The notes beneath the pieces were generated by a model. That model had not been told where the DNA came from, made no database searches, and was given only the letters and a program-made list of their open reading frames with translations. The position numbers were made by a program, and so were the translations under genes. Below are positions 43,180-52,426 of a stretch of 64,000 bases of DNA, piece by piece. Every line of letters starts with the position of its first letter. Position 1 is the first letter of the stretch. The stretch covers positions 1,364,001 to 1,428,000 of the forward strand of contig NZ_FNSU01000003.1 in assembly GCF_900105325.1 (NCBI RefSeq), in the 5' to 3' direction. The stretch is from Pseudomonas marginalis. GTDB taxonomy: Bacteria; Pseudomonadota; Gammaproteobacteria; Pseudomonadales; Pseudomonadaceae.

Positions 43180-45789
43180 GTGCTTGAAGCCTACCGCAAA
43201 CATATCGAAGAGCGTGCAGCACTGGGTATCGTTCCCCAGCCGCTTAATGCCGAACAAACCGCAGGCCTGGTTGAGCTGCTGAAGAATCCCCCGGCTGGCG
43301 AAGAAGAATTCCTCGTTGACCTGATCACCAACCGTATTCCACCGGGCGTTGACGAAGCTGCCTACGTCAAGGCCGGCTTCCTGTCTGCCCTGGCCAAGGG
43401 CGAAGCCACTTCCCCCCTGATCGACAAGAAACGCGCGGTTGAACTGCTCGGCACCATGCAGGGCGGCTACAACATCGTGACGTTGGTCGAGCTGCTGGAC
43501 GACGCCGAGCTGGCGCCTGTCGCGGCTGCCCAACTCAAGCACACCCTGCTGATGTTCGATGCGTTCCACGACGTCGCCGAAAAAGCCCGCAACGGCAACG
43601 AGCACGCCAAAGGCGTGATCCAGTCCTGGGCTGACGGCGAGTGGTTCCGTAACCGCCCGACCCTGGCCGACAAGATCAGCCTGCGCGTGTTCAAGGTCAC
43701 CGGCGAAACCAACACCGACGACCTGTCCCCTGCCCCGGACGCCTGGTCCCGCCCTGACATCCCGCTGCACGCCCTGGCCATGTTGAAAATGGCACGTGAA
43801 GGCATCGTGCCGGACGAGCAAGGCAAGACCGGCCCGATGAAGCAGATCGAAGAAATGCGCGGCCAAGGCTTCCCGATCGCCTACGTCGGTGACGTGGTCG
43901 GTACCGGCTCTTCGCGTAAATCCGCGACCAACTCGGTGCTGTGGTTCTTCGGCGACGACGTTCCCTACGTGCCGAACAAGCGCGCCGGCGGCTTCTGCTT
44001 CGGCAGCAAGATCGCTCCCATCTTCTACAACACCATGGAAGATGCCGGCGCACTGCCGATCGAATTCGACGTGACCAACATGAACATGGGCGACGTGATC
44101 GACCTGTACCCTCATGCTGGCAAAGTCTGCAAGCATGGCACCGACGAAGTCCTGACCACCTTCGAAATGAAGACCCCGGTCCTGCTCGACGAAGTTCGCG
44201 CCGGCGGCCGTATCCCGCTGATCATCGGCCGTGGCCTGACCGACAAGGCGCGCGCCGAGCTGGGCCTGGGCCCTACCGACCTGTTCAAGCTGCCTGAAGC
44301 ACCGGTCGACACGGGCAAGGGTTTCACCCTGGCCCAGAAAATGGTCGGCAAGGCCTGCGGCCTGCCGGAAGGCAAAGGCGTTCGTCCAGGTACCTACTGC
44401 GAACCGAAGATGACCACCGTGGGTTCCCAGGACACCACCGGTCCGATGACCCGTGACGAACTGAAAGACCTGGCGTGCCTGGGCTTCTCGACCGACCTGG
44501 TGATGCAGTCCTTCTGCCACACCGCGGCGTATCCAAAGCCGATCGACGTGACCACCCACCACACCCTGCCTGACTTCATCATGACCCGTGGCGGTGTATC
44601 GCTGCGTCCAGGCGACGGCATCATCCACAGCTGGCTGAACCGCATGCTGCTGCCGGATACCGTCGGCACAGGTGGTGACTCCCACACCCGTTTCCCGATG
44701 GGCATCTCGTTCCCGGCCGGTTCGGGTCTGGTCGCGTTCGCCGCAGCCACCGGCGTCATGCCGCTGGACATGCCGGAATCGATCCTGGTGCGCTTCAAAG
44801 GCAAGATGAAACCTGGCATCACCCTGCGTGACCTGGTTCATGCCATTCCTTACTACGCGATCCAGGCTGGCCTGCTGACCGTAGAGAAGAAAGGCAAGAA
44901 AAACGCCTTCTCCGGCCGCATCCTGGAAATCGAAGGCCTGAACGACCTGACGCTGGAGCAGGCTTTCGAGCTCTCCGACGCATCGGCCGAACGTTCGGCT
45001 GCCGGTTGCACCATCAAGCTGTCGAAAGAATCCGTCACCGAGTACCTGAACTCCAACATCACCCTGCTGCGCTGGATGATCGGCGAAGGCTACGGCGATG
45101 CCCGCACCCTGGAACGTCGCGCCCAAGCGATGGAAGCCTGGGTCGCCAACCCGGAACTGATGGAAGCCGATGCCGACGCGGAATACGCCGAAGTCATCGA
45201 GATCGACCTGGCCGAAATCAACGAGCCGATCCTCTGCGCGCCGAACGACCCGGACGATGCCCGTCTGCTGTCCAGCGTTGCCGGCGAGAAGATCGACGAA
45301 GTGTTCATCGGTTCGTGCATGACCAACATCGGTCACTTCCGCGCTGCCGGTAAGCTGCTGGAGCAGGTCAAGGGTCAGTTGCCAACTCGCCTGTGGCTGT
45401 CGCCGCCGACCAAGATGGACGCTCACCAGTTGACCGAAGAAGGCTACTACGGCATCTACGGCAAGGCTGGCGCGCGCATGGAAATGCCGGGCTGCTCGCT
45501 GTGCATGGGTAACCAGGCACGTGTAGAGCCGAACTCGACCGTGGTATCGACGTCGACCCGTAACTTCCCGAACCGCCTGGGTGACGGCGCGAACGTCTAC
45601 CTGGCTTCGGCTGAGCTGGCGGCAGTCGCCTCCACCCTGGGTCGCCTGCCGACCGTCGAAGAGTACATGGGCTACGCAGCGAAACTGGACACCATGGCCA
45701 GTGACGTCTACCGCTACCTGAACTTCGACCAGATCGCCGAGTTCCGCAAAATCGCAGCAAGCGCCAACATCCCGGTGATCCAGGCTTAA
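43180..45789 (+). CDS. acnB: Bifunctional aconitate hydratase 2 / 2-methylisocitrate dehydratase
   Basis: An 869-residue AcnB. It interconverts citrate and isocitrate in the TCA cycle and 2-methyl-cis-aconitate and 2-methylisocitrate in the methylcitrate cycle. The N-terminal HEAT-like domain starts MLEAYRKHIEERAALGIVPQ. The [4Fe-4S] cysteines are in FIGSCMTNIG and MPGCSLCMGN. GDSHTRFPMGISFPAGSG and the swivelling-domain VGTGSSRKSATNS are intact. I chose GTG at 43180 because it gives the 869 residues usual in Pseudomonas and the standard N-terminus; the in-frame ATG at 43165 adds five residues. Expression may depend on the leader at 42932-43068. Confidence 0.97.
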   Translation: MLEAYRKHIEERAALGIVPQPLNAEQTAGLVELLKNPPAGEEEFLVDLITNRIPPGVDEAAYVKAGFLSALAKGEATSPLIDKKRAVELLGTMQGGYNIVTLVELLDDAELAPVAAAQLKHTLLMFDAFHDVAEKARNGNEHAKGVIQSWADGEWFRNRPTLADKISLRVFKVTGETNTDDLSPAPDAWSRPDIPLHALAMLKMAREGIVPDEQGKTGPMKQIEEMRGQGFPIAYVGDVVGTGSSRKSATNSVLWFFGDDVPYVPNKRAGGFCFGSKIAPIFYNTMEDAGALPIEFDVTNMNMGDVIDLYPHAGKVCKHGTDEVLTTFEMKTPVLLDEVRAGGRIPLIIGRGLTDKARAELGLGPTDLFKLPEAPVDTGKGFTLAQKMVGKACGLPEGKGVRPGTYCEPKMTTVGSQDTTGPMTRDELKDLACLGFSTDLVMQSFCHTAAYPKPIDVTTHHTLPDFIMTRGGVSLRPGDGIIHSWLNRMLLPDTVGTGGDSHTRFPMGISFPAGSGLVAFAAATGVMPLDMPESILVRFKGKMKPGITLRDLVHAIPYYAIQAGLLTVEKKGKKNAFSGRILEIEGLNDLTLEQAFELSDASAERSAAGCTIKLSKESVTEYLNSNITLLRWMIGEGYGDARTLERRAQAMEAWVANPELMEADADAEYAEVIEIDLAEINEPILCAPNDPDDARLLSSVAGEKIDEVFIGSCMTNIGHFRAAGKLLEQVKGQLPTRLWLSPPTKMDAHQLTEEGYYGIYGKAGARMEMPGCSLCMGNQARVEPNSTVVSTSTRNFPNRLGDGANVYLASAELAAVASTLGRLPTVEEYMGYAAKLDTMASDVYRYLNFDQIAEFRKIAASANIPVIQA

Positions 45790-45808
45790 CGGTGTGTTGA
45801 TGTGAAAG

Positions 45809-45843
45809 ACGCCGCGTATCGCAAGGTACGCGGCGTTTTTTAT
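45809..45843 (+). terminator. Rho-independent terminator of acnB
   Basis: ACGCCGCGTA, loop, TACGCGGCGT followed by TTTTTT. A ten-bp perfect GC-rich stem sits just after the acnB stop. Confidence 0.93.
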
Positions 45844-45860
45844 GCCTGGAATACAAACAC

Positions 45861-45917
45861 ATTCAGTTGATGCATCTGTCACTGACCCACCGCCATCGCA
45901 TAAGCCCCCTTCCTCAC
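45861..45917. repeat. Decayed half REPIN
   Basis: The stretch beginning CATTCAGTTGATGCATCTG and ending AAGCCCCCTTCC matches the middle and right arm of the REPIN units at 7724-8554 with several changes. The left arm is missing. It runs into the 3' end of the SulP gene. Confidence 0.65.
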
Positions 45918-47611
45918 GCTTTTCCTACCTCAAGCGCCAGCTGCACCGCGCCATCGACGCTCAGGCCACTGAGCAATACATGGGGCGCCAATGCCTCAGG
46001 CAACCCCTGCAACACCTCACGAGCCTCATGCCGGACGCGGGCCAGCACCAAGCGCTTGCCCTCCCCACGTACCTGGGCAAAAAACGCCGCCAGCGCTTCG
46101 ATACTGGTGCCGTCGAGGTCCGGCGATTCTTCCAGGCTCAACACCACCACCTCTACCTGTGACTGCCGCATCAGGCGCAAGGCCGCGCCCAGGATGCGTT
46201 CGGCATTGGCAAAAAACAGCGCCTCGCTGGGCCGGACGATCAAGACCCCCGGCACGGCCAGGGCATCGGCATGGTGCTGGCGATCGACAAAGTCATGACT
46301 GTCACCCAAGCGCCCCAGCACCTGGATGTCGGCTGAGGACATCTGGCGCAGCATCAACATCACGCTGATCGCGACCGACACCAGCAAACCATCCAGCACA
46401 CCGAGCACCAGCACTGCCGTTACCGCACAGATCACCAGCACGCGATCGCGCCGCCACAGGAAATAACGCCCCAGCGGCTGCACGCTCAAGCCTCGTCCCA
46501 GGGCATAGATGACGACGGCGGCCAGCACCGGCTCCGGCGTGAGCGCGACATAGGGCAGCACCGTCAGCACAATCAGCAAGATCACCAGCGCCGCGACAAT
46601 CCCCGCCAGGCGCGAATAGGCGCCGGCCGCCTCGTTGGCCGACGTCGCCGAATACCCGGCACCGGCCGGCATGCCGTGGAACAACCCGGAGACCAGGTTG
46701 GCCGCGCCCAGCGCCAGCAGGTCACGGTTGGATGACACCCGGTCACCATGCTTGAGCGCGAACGAACTGATAGAGCCGTAGGACTCCGCGTACAGGATCA
46801 TCACCAGCGCAAACGCCAATTCCCCCAGGCGCAGCCAGTCGGCAAACGGCAGCACCGGCAAATGCCCCAGCTCCAGGCGCAGGTCGATCATGCCGATCTG
46901 CGCCACCCCATAGGCCTGCAGGTCCAGGTACTGCCCGGCAGCGATGCCGAGCACCACGACCACCAGGCCACCGGGCAGGCGCGGGAGGCGTGCGCACAGC
47001 CACAGCACCAGCAACGCCAGCGTCGCCACCAGTGCCGCAGGCCAGTTCCAGCGCGGCAGCTGCTCCAGCAACTGCGGCAGAAAACGGATCAGGTTGTTAT
47101 CGGTGAGGTGCACACCCACCACACCGGCCAATTGCTTGAGGATGATGGTCAGCGCCAGGCCGAAGGCGAAGCCACGCAATACCGGTTTGGCGATAAACGA
47201 GGTGACGCCGCCGAGCTTGAACAGTCCGGCCAACAGGAAAAACACCCCGGTGAGCAACACCAGCCCGAAGGCCAGGGACAGCCTCAATGCCGGGTCGTCA
47301 CCCGCCAGGCTCGCCGTGGCCGCCGCCAACACGGCTGCCGACGACGAGGTGGCCGAGACAATCGCAAAGCGGCTGCTGCCGAACAGGCCATAGCACACCA
47401 GCCCGGCAAACAAGGCGATCACCCCGGCCTGGGGCGGCAGCGCGGCAATACTGGAATAGGCCACGGCCTCCGGCAGCAGCAAACCGGCAATGGATAAGCC
47501 GGCCAGCAGGTCTTGGGTGCGGTTAGAGGTTACGGCAACGGGTGCATCGGTTTCAGTCTTCAATCGGCCCAACCCATCCTGGCAAAAAGCGTGGGTAAGC
47601 TTAGCCCTCAT
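45914..47611 (-). CDS. SulP/SLC26 family anion transporter
   Basis: A ~565-residue inner-membrane transporter with about twelve helices plus a C-terminal STAS domain. The sulfate-transporter core shows LLLPEAVAYSSIAALPPQAG and MPAGAGYSATSANEAAGA. The STAS domain (from LIVRPSEALFFANAERIL) contains the conserved DGTS loop. SulP proteins carry sulfate, bicarbonate or dicarboxylates; specificity is not visible. No good ribosome-binding site is seen for the ATG at 47611, so the start is uncertain; TTG at 47653 is less likely because it lies inside the upstream terminator. Confidence 0.85.
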   Translation of the reverse strand: MRAKLTHAFCQDGLGRLKTETDAPVAVTSNRTQDLLAGLSIAGLLLPEAVAYSSIAALPPQAGVIALFAGLVCYGLFGSSRFAIVSATSSSAAVLAAATASLAGDDPALRLSLAFGLVLLTGVFFLLAGLFKLGGVTSFIAKPVLRGFAFGLALTIILKQLAGVVGVHLTDNNLIRFLPQLLEQLPRWNWPAALVATLALLVLWLCARLPRLPGGLVVVVLGIAAGQYLDLQAYGVAQIGMIDLRLELGHLPVLPFADWLRLGELAFALVMILYAESYGSISSFALKHGDRVSSNRDLLALGAANLVSGLFHGMPAGAGYSATSANEAAGAYSRLAGIVAALVILLIVLTVLPYVALTPEPVLAAVVIYALGRGLSVQPLGRYFLWRRDRVLVICAVTAVLVLGVLDGLLVSVAISVMLMLRQMSSADIQVLGRLGDSHDFVDRQHHADALAVPGVLIVRPSEALFFANAERILGAALRLMRQSQVEVVVLSLEESPDLDGTSIEALAAFFAQVRGEGKRLVLARVRHEAREVLQGLPEALAPHVLLSGLSVDGAVQLALEVGKA

Positions 47612-47651
47612 TGGTCGGCGACGGTTGCGCCGCGTCAGCTTTTGCGCAGGC

Positions 47652-47689
47652 AAAAAAAAAGCCGATTCGCGGTGTGCGCGAATCGGCTT
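47652..47689 (-). terminator. Rho-independent terminator of SdaC-like gene
   Basis: On the minus strand AAGCCGATTCGCG, a 5-nt loop and CGCGAATCGGCTT are followed by a run of about nine T. The thirteen-bp perfect stem lies 20 bp after the transporter stop. Confidence 0.93.
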
Positions 47690-47708
47690 GCGGGCGTGAG
47701 CCCCGGGG

Positions 47709-48986
47709 TCAGGACAGCAGCGAATAAATCAATGCGGTAATCGCCACCAGGCCCACCGCCGTGACAAACACGTTGGACGCCTGCCCACGGTACCTGGCCA
47801 TGGCCGGCACCTTGCGGATCGCGTACATCGGCATCAGGAACAGGATCGACGCGATGATCGGCCCGCCCAGGGTCTCGATCATGCCGAGGATGCTCGGGTT
47901 CAGCGTGGCAACGATCCAGCACACCACCAGCATGAAGGCGGCGGTCATGCGGTCCAGGGTCTTGGCGGCCGGACGGCGACCGCTTTTGAGCACCAGGCCC
48001 TTGAGGCCTTCGCTGGCGCCGATGTAGTGACCCAGGAACGACTTGGCAATCGCCACGAACGCGATCAACGGCGCGGCAAACGCGATGGTCGGGTTGTTGA
48101 AGTGGTTGGCCAGGTACGACAGGATCGACAGGTTCTGCGCTTTCGCCTCACCCAACTGCACCGGCGACAGGGTCAGCACGCAACTGAACACGAAGAACAG
48201 CACCATCACCACCATCAACAGGTGCGCGCGGGACAGGATCTGCGAACTGCGCTCATCGGCGTGTTCGCCGTACTGGCGCTTCTGGTCGACCGCAAACGCC
48301 GAGATGATCGGCGAGTGGTTGAACGAGAACACCATCACCGGAATCGCCAGCCACAGGGTGTTGAGCAACGCCGACGGTGCCGGCACCACACTGGCGGTGC
48401 TGAGGATGCCACCGTTCCAATGGGGGATCAGGTACACCGCGAGGAACAGCAAGGCGACGATAAACGGGTACACCATCAGGCTCATGGCCTTGACGATCAC
48501 CTGCTCACCGCAACGCACCACCGCCAGCAGCCCCAGGATCAGCACAAACGCCAGCAACGCCCGTGGCGGCGGCATGATGTGCAACTGGTGCTCCATGAAG
48601 CTGCTGACCGTGTTGGTCAGGGCCACGCTGTAGATCAGCAGGATCGGGAAGATCGCGAAGAAGTACAGCAGCGTGATCAACGCACCGGCCTTGATGCCGA
48701 AATGCTCTTCGACCACATCGGTGATGTCGGAGCCCGCACGACCGGAGAGTACGAAACGGGTCAGGCCACGGTGGGCAAAGAACGTCATCGGGAACGCCAG
48801 CACCGCCAGGATCACCAAGGGCCAGAAGCCGCCCAGGCCGGCGTTGATCGGCAGGAACAAGGTGCCGGCGCCAATGGCGGTGCCGAACAGGCCAAGCATC
48901 CAGGTGGTGTCCTGGCGGCTCCAGCTTGAGAGGGTTGCAGGTGTCGTTGCATAGCGTTCGTCGACGCTATTGGCCTGATCATTCAT
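47709..48986 (-). CDS. SdaC/HAAAP family serine-threonine transporter
   Basis: A 425-residue amino-acid permease of the hydroxy/aromatic amino acid family with eleven predicted helices. The family start TTWMLGLFGTAIGAGTLFLPINAGLGG is diagnostic, and PVMVFSFNHSPIISAFA matches SdaC/STP-type carriers. It probably imports L-serine with protons. The ATG at 48984-48986 has GGAG upstream; ATG at 49004 lacks one. A strong terminator follows. Confidence 0.88.
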   Translation of the reverse strand: MNDQANSVDERYATTPATLSSWSRQDTTWMLGLFGTAIGAGTLFLPINAGLGGFWPLVILAVLAFPMTFFAHRGLTRFVLSGRAGSDITDVVEEHFGIKAGALITLLYFFAIFPILLIYSVALTNTVSSFMEHQLHIMPPPRALLAFVLILGLLAVVRCGEQVIVKAMSLMVYPFIVALLFLAVYLIPHWNGGILSTASVVPAPSALLNTLWLAIPVMVFSFNHSPIISAFAVDQKRQYGEHADERSSQILSRAHLLMVVMVLFFVFSCVLTLSPVQLGEAKAQNLSILSYLANHFNNPTIAFAAPLIAFVAIAKSFLGHYIGASEGLKGLVLKSGRRPAAKTLDRMTAAFMLVVCWIVATLNPSILGMIETLGGPIIASILFLMPMYAIRKVPAMARYRGQASNVFVTAVGLVAITALIYSLLS

Positions 48987-49430
48987 CCGGTCGGATCTCC
49001 GCATTTACACGGCCGGGACGAGTCAGAAAAACCTGACAGGCAGCGCCCCGACCATAGAAGGGGCCGGATTGTCCGGGATTCTCGTGAATAAGCAAAGACT
49101 TAGCTGAGGAACGGTTATGCGGTGCAGAGGCTCAAGCGCGGCCCTGGGCAGTGGTTTCGGGGGGCGCTGCCGCGGGTTTCTCGAGTGGCTGCCAGGCGCC
49201 ATTGACGAGCGCGATCGGGGATTCTAACCAATGGACTTCCCATACTTTTAGAGAAGTCGCCTACAGCAAGACCAGAAACACCTTATATCTAAATAAAAGT
49301 TTAACCACAACAACCTTGCAATTGTTACACAACCCTACATAGCCATTGAGCATTCGCCAAGAACCAACCTAACATCGCCCCGCTCCATTCGAAGAACAAC
49401 ATGCTTATTTAAAATAACAAGGATTCCAAT
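48987..49430. other. Intergenic region, AT-rich in its right half
   Basis: A 444-bp stretch with no gene I can support. The left part is GC-rich and contains no repeat I recognise. From ~49210 the base composition becomes clearly AT-rich and stays so through the two small exported-protein genes, which suggests a foreign segment with an edge here. The promoter for the 49431 gene must lie in it. Confidence 0.5.
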
Positions 49431-49931
49431 ATGCGAAGACTCACTGTTGTTTTTGCTGGTTTGTTGATCACGGGCCTACTCTGCTCGTCTGAAAGTTACG
49501 CCAATCAAACCGCGTCTGAACCTGACGTTCACGCACTGGCTTCCTCGCCTCAATGGCTGACCACCAAGGTTTATATCGAAGGCGAGCCGGACACCGACGT
49601 CAAGGCCAGCTACCCCGGCGTGGTAGGCATATCGATGTGGGACCCGCAGCGTAATCGCTATGAGTTCTTCTACACCGATACCGGCCGCTCGAAACACGCC
49701 GATGGCGGCGGCGGTTACTTCCTGGTCACCGGCGATAAAAAGACCCATATCCTGGTCCCTGACGTTGGCCCGACCAGAACCATTGTTAGAAGACTCGAAA
49801 AACTCGACAGCAGCGAATTCACTTATTCCCGCGAAGTGCCGCGCGATATGGTCAGCACTAACCCGCCCGTTCGGATTTATGTGGTACACGCCCCCTACAC
49901 CGGCCCCATGAAGACAGTCATGTCGAACTGA
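49431..49931 (+). CDS. Exported DUF4822-like protein
   Basis: A 166-residue protein with a signal peptide (MRRLTVVFAGLLITGLLCSSESYA). The mature part contains LASSPQWLTTKVYIEGEPDTDVKASYPGVVG, then FFYTDTGRSKHADGGGGYFLVTGDKKTHILV and a final IYVVHAPYTGPMK, which fits what I remember of DUF4822. The function is unknown; it probably acts in the periplasm or outside. Its DNA is more AT-rich than that of neighbours. It is followed after 52 bp by another small exported protein, probably in the same operon. Confidence 0.6.
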   Translation: MRRLTVVFAGLLITGLLCSSESYANQTASEPDVHALASSPQWLTTKVYIEGEPDTDVKASYPGVVGISMWDPQRNRYEFFYTDTGRSKHADGGGGYFLVTGDKKTHILVPDVGPTRTIVRRLEKLDSSEFTYSREVPRDMVSTNPPVRIYVVHAPYTGPMKTVMSN

Positions 49932-49950
49932 TTAAACATTCATGTTTAAT
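49931..49950. promoter_or_regulatory. Perfect AT-rich palindrome between two small exported genes
   Basis: ATTAAACAT-TC-ATGTTTAAT overlaps the stop of the first gene and lies 33 bp before the second. It may be an operator or a processing or pausing hairpin. Confidence 0.45.
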
Positions 49951-49983
49951 GATAAAACCGAATAACAAACAAGGCACCCGACA

Positions 49984-50415
49984 ATGAATATGCGCAAACT
50001 GTTAATACCCGCACTGCTGGCCGCGACACTGTTACCCGGTGTAGCGACTGCGCAAACTTCAACAACCCTTCCTGCAAAAAACGCTGCTGCCACAGCGGAC
50101 AACGCCGTCATGTTGACCGTATTTCTTAAACACGATCAATCACGCCCGTTGAGCGAACTGAAACGACAACTGGCCAAGCAGGAATTTCACAAGGTGTTCC
50201 CACCAGCAGGAGTGGAAGTAGTGAGCTGGAACATCACCATGGGTATCGGGCAGGTCGTTGTGCTGCGCCTGCCGGCGTCGCGCCTGGCGGAAGTCAACCT
50301 GGCGATCGAAAACACCGCATGGGGGGTCTACACCACGGAATTCTTCCCCACCTACAATTTCATGGCCATCGCTCAGGCCGAGCAGGAAAAGGCACGGCTT
50401 AGCCCCCCGCAGTGA
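49984..50415 (+). CDS. Exported hypothetical protein
   Basis: A 143-residue protein with a signal peptide (MNMRKLLIPALLAATLLPGVATA). The mature ~120 residues contain MLTVFLKHDQSRPLSELKRQLAKQEFHKVFPP and VVVLRLPASRLAEVNLAIENTAWGVYTTEFFPTYNF. The alternating hydrophobic strands and two helices suggest a ferredoxin-like or ACT-like sandwich, but I do not recognise the family. It probably forms an operon with the DUF4822-like gene. Confidence 0.6.
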   Translation: MNMRKLLIPALLAATLLPGVATAQTSTTLPAKNAAATADNAVMLTVFLKHDQSRPLSELKRQLAKQEFHKVFPPAGVEVVSWNITMGIGQVVVLRLPASRLAEVNLAIENTAWGVYTTEFFPTYNFMAIAQAEQEKARLSPPQ

Positions 50416-50515
50416 TCTCCCGCTAGCATCCGCGCCCCCTGTTCCAGCTGGGGCGCAACTTTTTCGGCACCTGATGCATTTGACAGCCTCGCCCCTGTCC
50501 CAGCATGATCGAGGC

Positions 50516-50602
50516 ATGACCTTTTTCCAGCAGCTCCTCACCCGCACCACCACCACGACCGCTCCAGGCGGGTCGTGCGGTTGCCGTGGGTGCTCAAGCT
50601 AA
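50516..50602 (+). CDS. Possible 28-residue Cys-rich small protein
   Basis: A short open frame, MTFFQQLLTR then threonines and ending GGSCGCRGCSS, with three cysteines in CGCRGC. GAGG lies almost against the start codon, too close for a good ribosome-binding site. A terminator 20 bp downstream shows that something is transcribed here. It may be a real small metal- or redox-linked peptide or just the 3' end of an untranslated RNA. Confidence 0.3.
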   Translation: MTFFQQLLTRTTTTTAPGGSCGCRGCSS

Positions 50603-50622
50603 ACACCACCCAGATTCAACCC

Positions 50623-50656
50623 AAGGCCCCGCCAGCAATGGACGGGGCCGTTTTAT
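50623..50656 (+). terminator. Rho-independent terminator
   Basis: GGCCCCG, an 11-nt loop and CGGGGCC, followed by GTTTTATT. It ends transcription coming from 50415 or from the short open frame at 50516-50602. Confidence 0.8.
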
Positions 50657-50691
50657 TGCTCCGTCGCCTGGCACTCGCAAGGAGCAATACC

Positions 50692-51216
50692 ATGGCTGAT
50701 GCCCTGTTGATCATCGATATGCAAACCGGCTTGTACGATGGCCCCGACAAACCCTTTGAACGCGAGCGTGTGCTGGGCACCATCAACTCGTTGATCGGCC
50801 GCGCCCGTGAAGCCGGCGCGCCGATCCTGGTTGCCCGCCATACCGGCCCGGCGGGCTCGCCGATAGCTGCGGGCAGTCCGAATTGGCAACTGTGGCAAGG
50901 GCTGCTGGTAGACGAGACTCACGACCATCTGTTCGACAAAACCCGCCCCAGTTGCTTCCTGGGTACCGACCTGGCCCGACGACTGCGAGCCCTGGAGGTT
51001 AATCAACTGGTGATCGTCGGGATGAAAACCCAGTACTGCATCGACACCACCTGCCGCGTGGCGGTAGAGCTGGGCTTCTCGGTGATCGTGCCTGAAGACG
51101 CCCATACCTGCATGGACACCCCGGCGCTGAAGGCCGAGGCGATCATCGCGCATCACAATGCCACGCTGGCGGGGGCGTTTGGGCTGAGTATGAAAGCGGC
51201 TGACGTCAGGTTCTGA
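50692..51216 (+). CDS. Isochorismatase-like cysteine hydrolase
   Basis: A 174-residue isochorismatase-fold hydrolase. The catalytic triad is visible: Asp in LLIIDMQTGLYDG, Lys in HLFDKTRPSCF, and Cys in GMKTQYCIDTTCRVA. The family hydrolyses amides such as nicotinamide, or isochorismate. No neighbouring pathway clarifies the substrate. The ATG at 50692 has AAGGAG at the ideal spacing. Confidence 0.87.
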   Translation: MADALLIIDMQTGLYDGPDKPFERERVLGTINSLIGRAREAGAPILVARHTGPAGSPIAAGSPNWQLWQGLLVDETHDHLFDKTRPSCFLGTDLARRLRALEVNQLVIVGMKTQYCIDTTCRVAVELGFSVIVPEDAHTCMDTPALKAEAIIAHHNATLAGAFGLSMKAADVRF

Positions 51217-51225
51217 CCGGTACAA

Positions 51226-51257
51226 ACTGTAGGAGCAAGCATGCTCGCGCCTGCAGT
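51226..51257. repeat. Single REP of the GTAGGAGC type
   Basis: ACTGTAGGAGCAAGC-ATGCTCGCGCCTGCAGT is a lone, imperfect palindrome of the second REP family, followed by a T-run. It may also terminate the hydrolase gene. Confidence 0.65.
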
Positions 51258-51343
51258 CGTAGATTTTTTCTACCCGAGCAAAACGCGCCCTCCTGCAAAT
51301 CCCGCATACTGATGCCCTCAAACCCTTCAGGAAGAGCCTTCCG

Positions 51344-52297
51344 ATGACCACCACTGTTCTGGTTCTGGTTGAAACCATCAATGAATACCTGCAAATCATC
51401 GAGAGCAACGACTTTCATGTGATCCTGGCGCCCACACCCAGCGAGCGCGCCCAGGCGATCAAGACCCATGGCGGGCAGATCAAGGCCGTACTGACCCGGG
51501 GCCCGCTGGGCCTGTATGCCGAAGAAATCGCGGCCCTGCCAATGCTGGAGATCATCTGCGTGATCGGCGCCGGTTATGAGCATGTCGACCTGCAGGCCGC
51601 GAGCAATCGCGGCATCGTGGTCACCAATGGCGCCGGGGTGAATGCGCCGTCGGTGGCCGACCACGCCATGGCGCTGCTGTTGTCGCTGGTGCGCGGCATT
51701 CCCCAGACGGACGCAGCGGTACGCCGCAGCGAATGGCCCAAGGTCATGCGCCCGTCTCTGGGCGGCAAGCAATTGGGCATCCTCGGGCTCGGCGCGGTGG
51801 GCCTGGAAATCGCCAAGCGCGCGGCCCTCGGCTTTGGCATGGAAGTGAGCTATCACAACCGCCAGCCGCGCGATGATGTGGACTACACCTACTGCGCCAC
51901 GGCCGTGGAGCTGGCGCGCAGCTCGGATTTCCTGGTCCTGGCCACGCCCGGCGGCGCCGGCACGCGCCACTTGATCGACCGCCACGCCCTGGACGCCCTC
52001 GGCCCGAACGGTTACCTGGTGAATATCGGCCGTGGCAGCGTGGTGGTCACCGCCGACCTGGTCACCGCCCTTGAACAACGCCGTATCGGGGGTGCGGCGC
52101 TGGACGTGTTCGACGATGAACCCAAGGTGCCGGATGCCCTCAAGCGCTTGAGCAATACCGTGCTCACGTCCCATGTGGCCGGCCTGTCTCCCGAGGCCGC
52201 CCACGACACCGTGCAGCGTGTGGCCGACAACCTGGTGGAGTACTTTGCCGGCCGGCCGGTGCTTACCCCGGTCGTCCTGCCCCCGCCCGTAAAATGA
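51344..52297 (+). CDS. D-isomer-specific 2-hydroxyacid dehydrogenase
   Basis: A 317-residue NAD(P)-dependent dehydrogenase of the GhrB/SerA class. The cofactor loop is GILGLGAVGLEIAKRAALGFG. Catalytic Arg is in VNIGRGSVVV, Glu in DVFDDEP, and His in SHVAGLSPEA. It reduces 2-oxoacids such as glyoxylate or hydroxypyruvate or oxidises the D-hydroxyacids. It seems to be a single gene, with AGGAAG before the ATG. Confidence 0.9.
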   Translation: MTTTVLVLVETINEYLQIIESNDFHVILAPTPSERAQAIKTHGGQIKAVLTRGPLGLYAEEIAALPMLEIICVIGAGYEHVDLQAASNRGIVVTNGAGVNAPSVADHAMALLLSLVRGIPQTDAAVRRSEWPKVMRPSLGGKQLGILGLGAVGLEIAKRAALGFGMEVSYHNRQPRDDVDYTYCATAVELARSSDFLVLATPGGAGTRHLIDRHALDALGPNGYLVNIGRGSVVVTADLVTALEQRRIGGAALDVFDDEPKVPDALKRLSNTVLTSHVAGLSPEAAHDTVQRVADNLVEYFAGRPVLTPVVLPPPVK

Positions 52298-52426
52298 CCA
52301 ATCAGGCAGGCTGATCACCCTTCAACACGCTAACCTATTAAGCCGCCCCGACCTTGTCGCTGGGCGGTGGTGCGCATTAGATTAGGAAATAGTCCGACGC
52401 CTTTAGAATAAGCAGAAGGGATAAGC

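Noticed and set aside
43132..45882. 916-codon open frame antisense to acnB
   Set aside because: It is the mirror of a highly conserved, GC-biased gene and has no recognisable domain; acnB accounts for the region.
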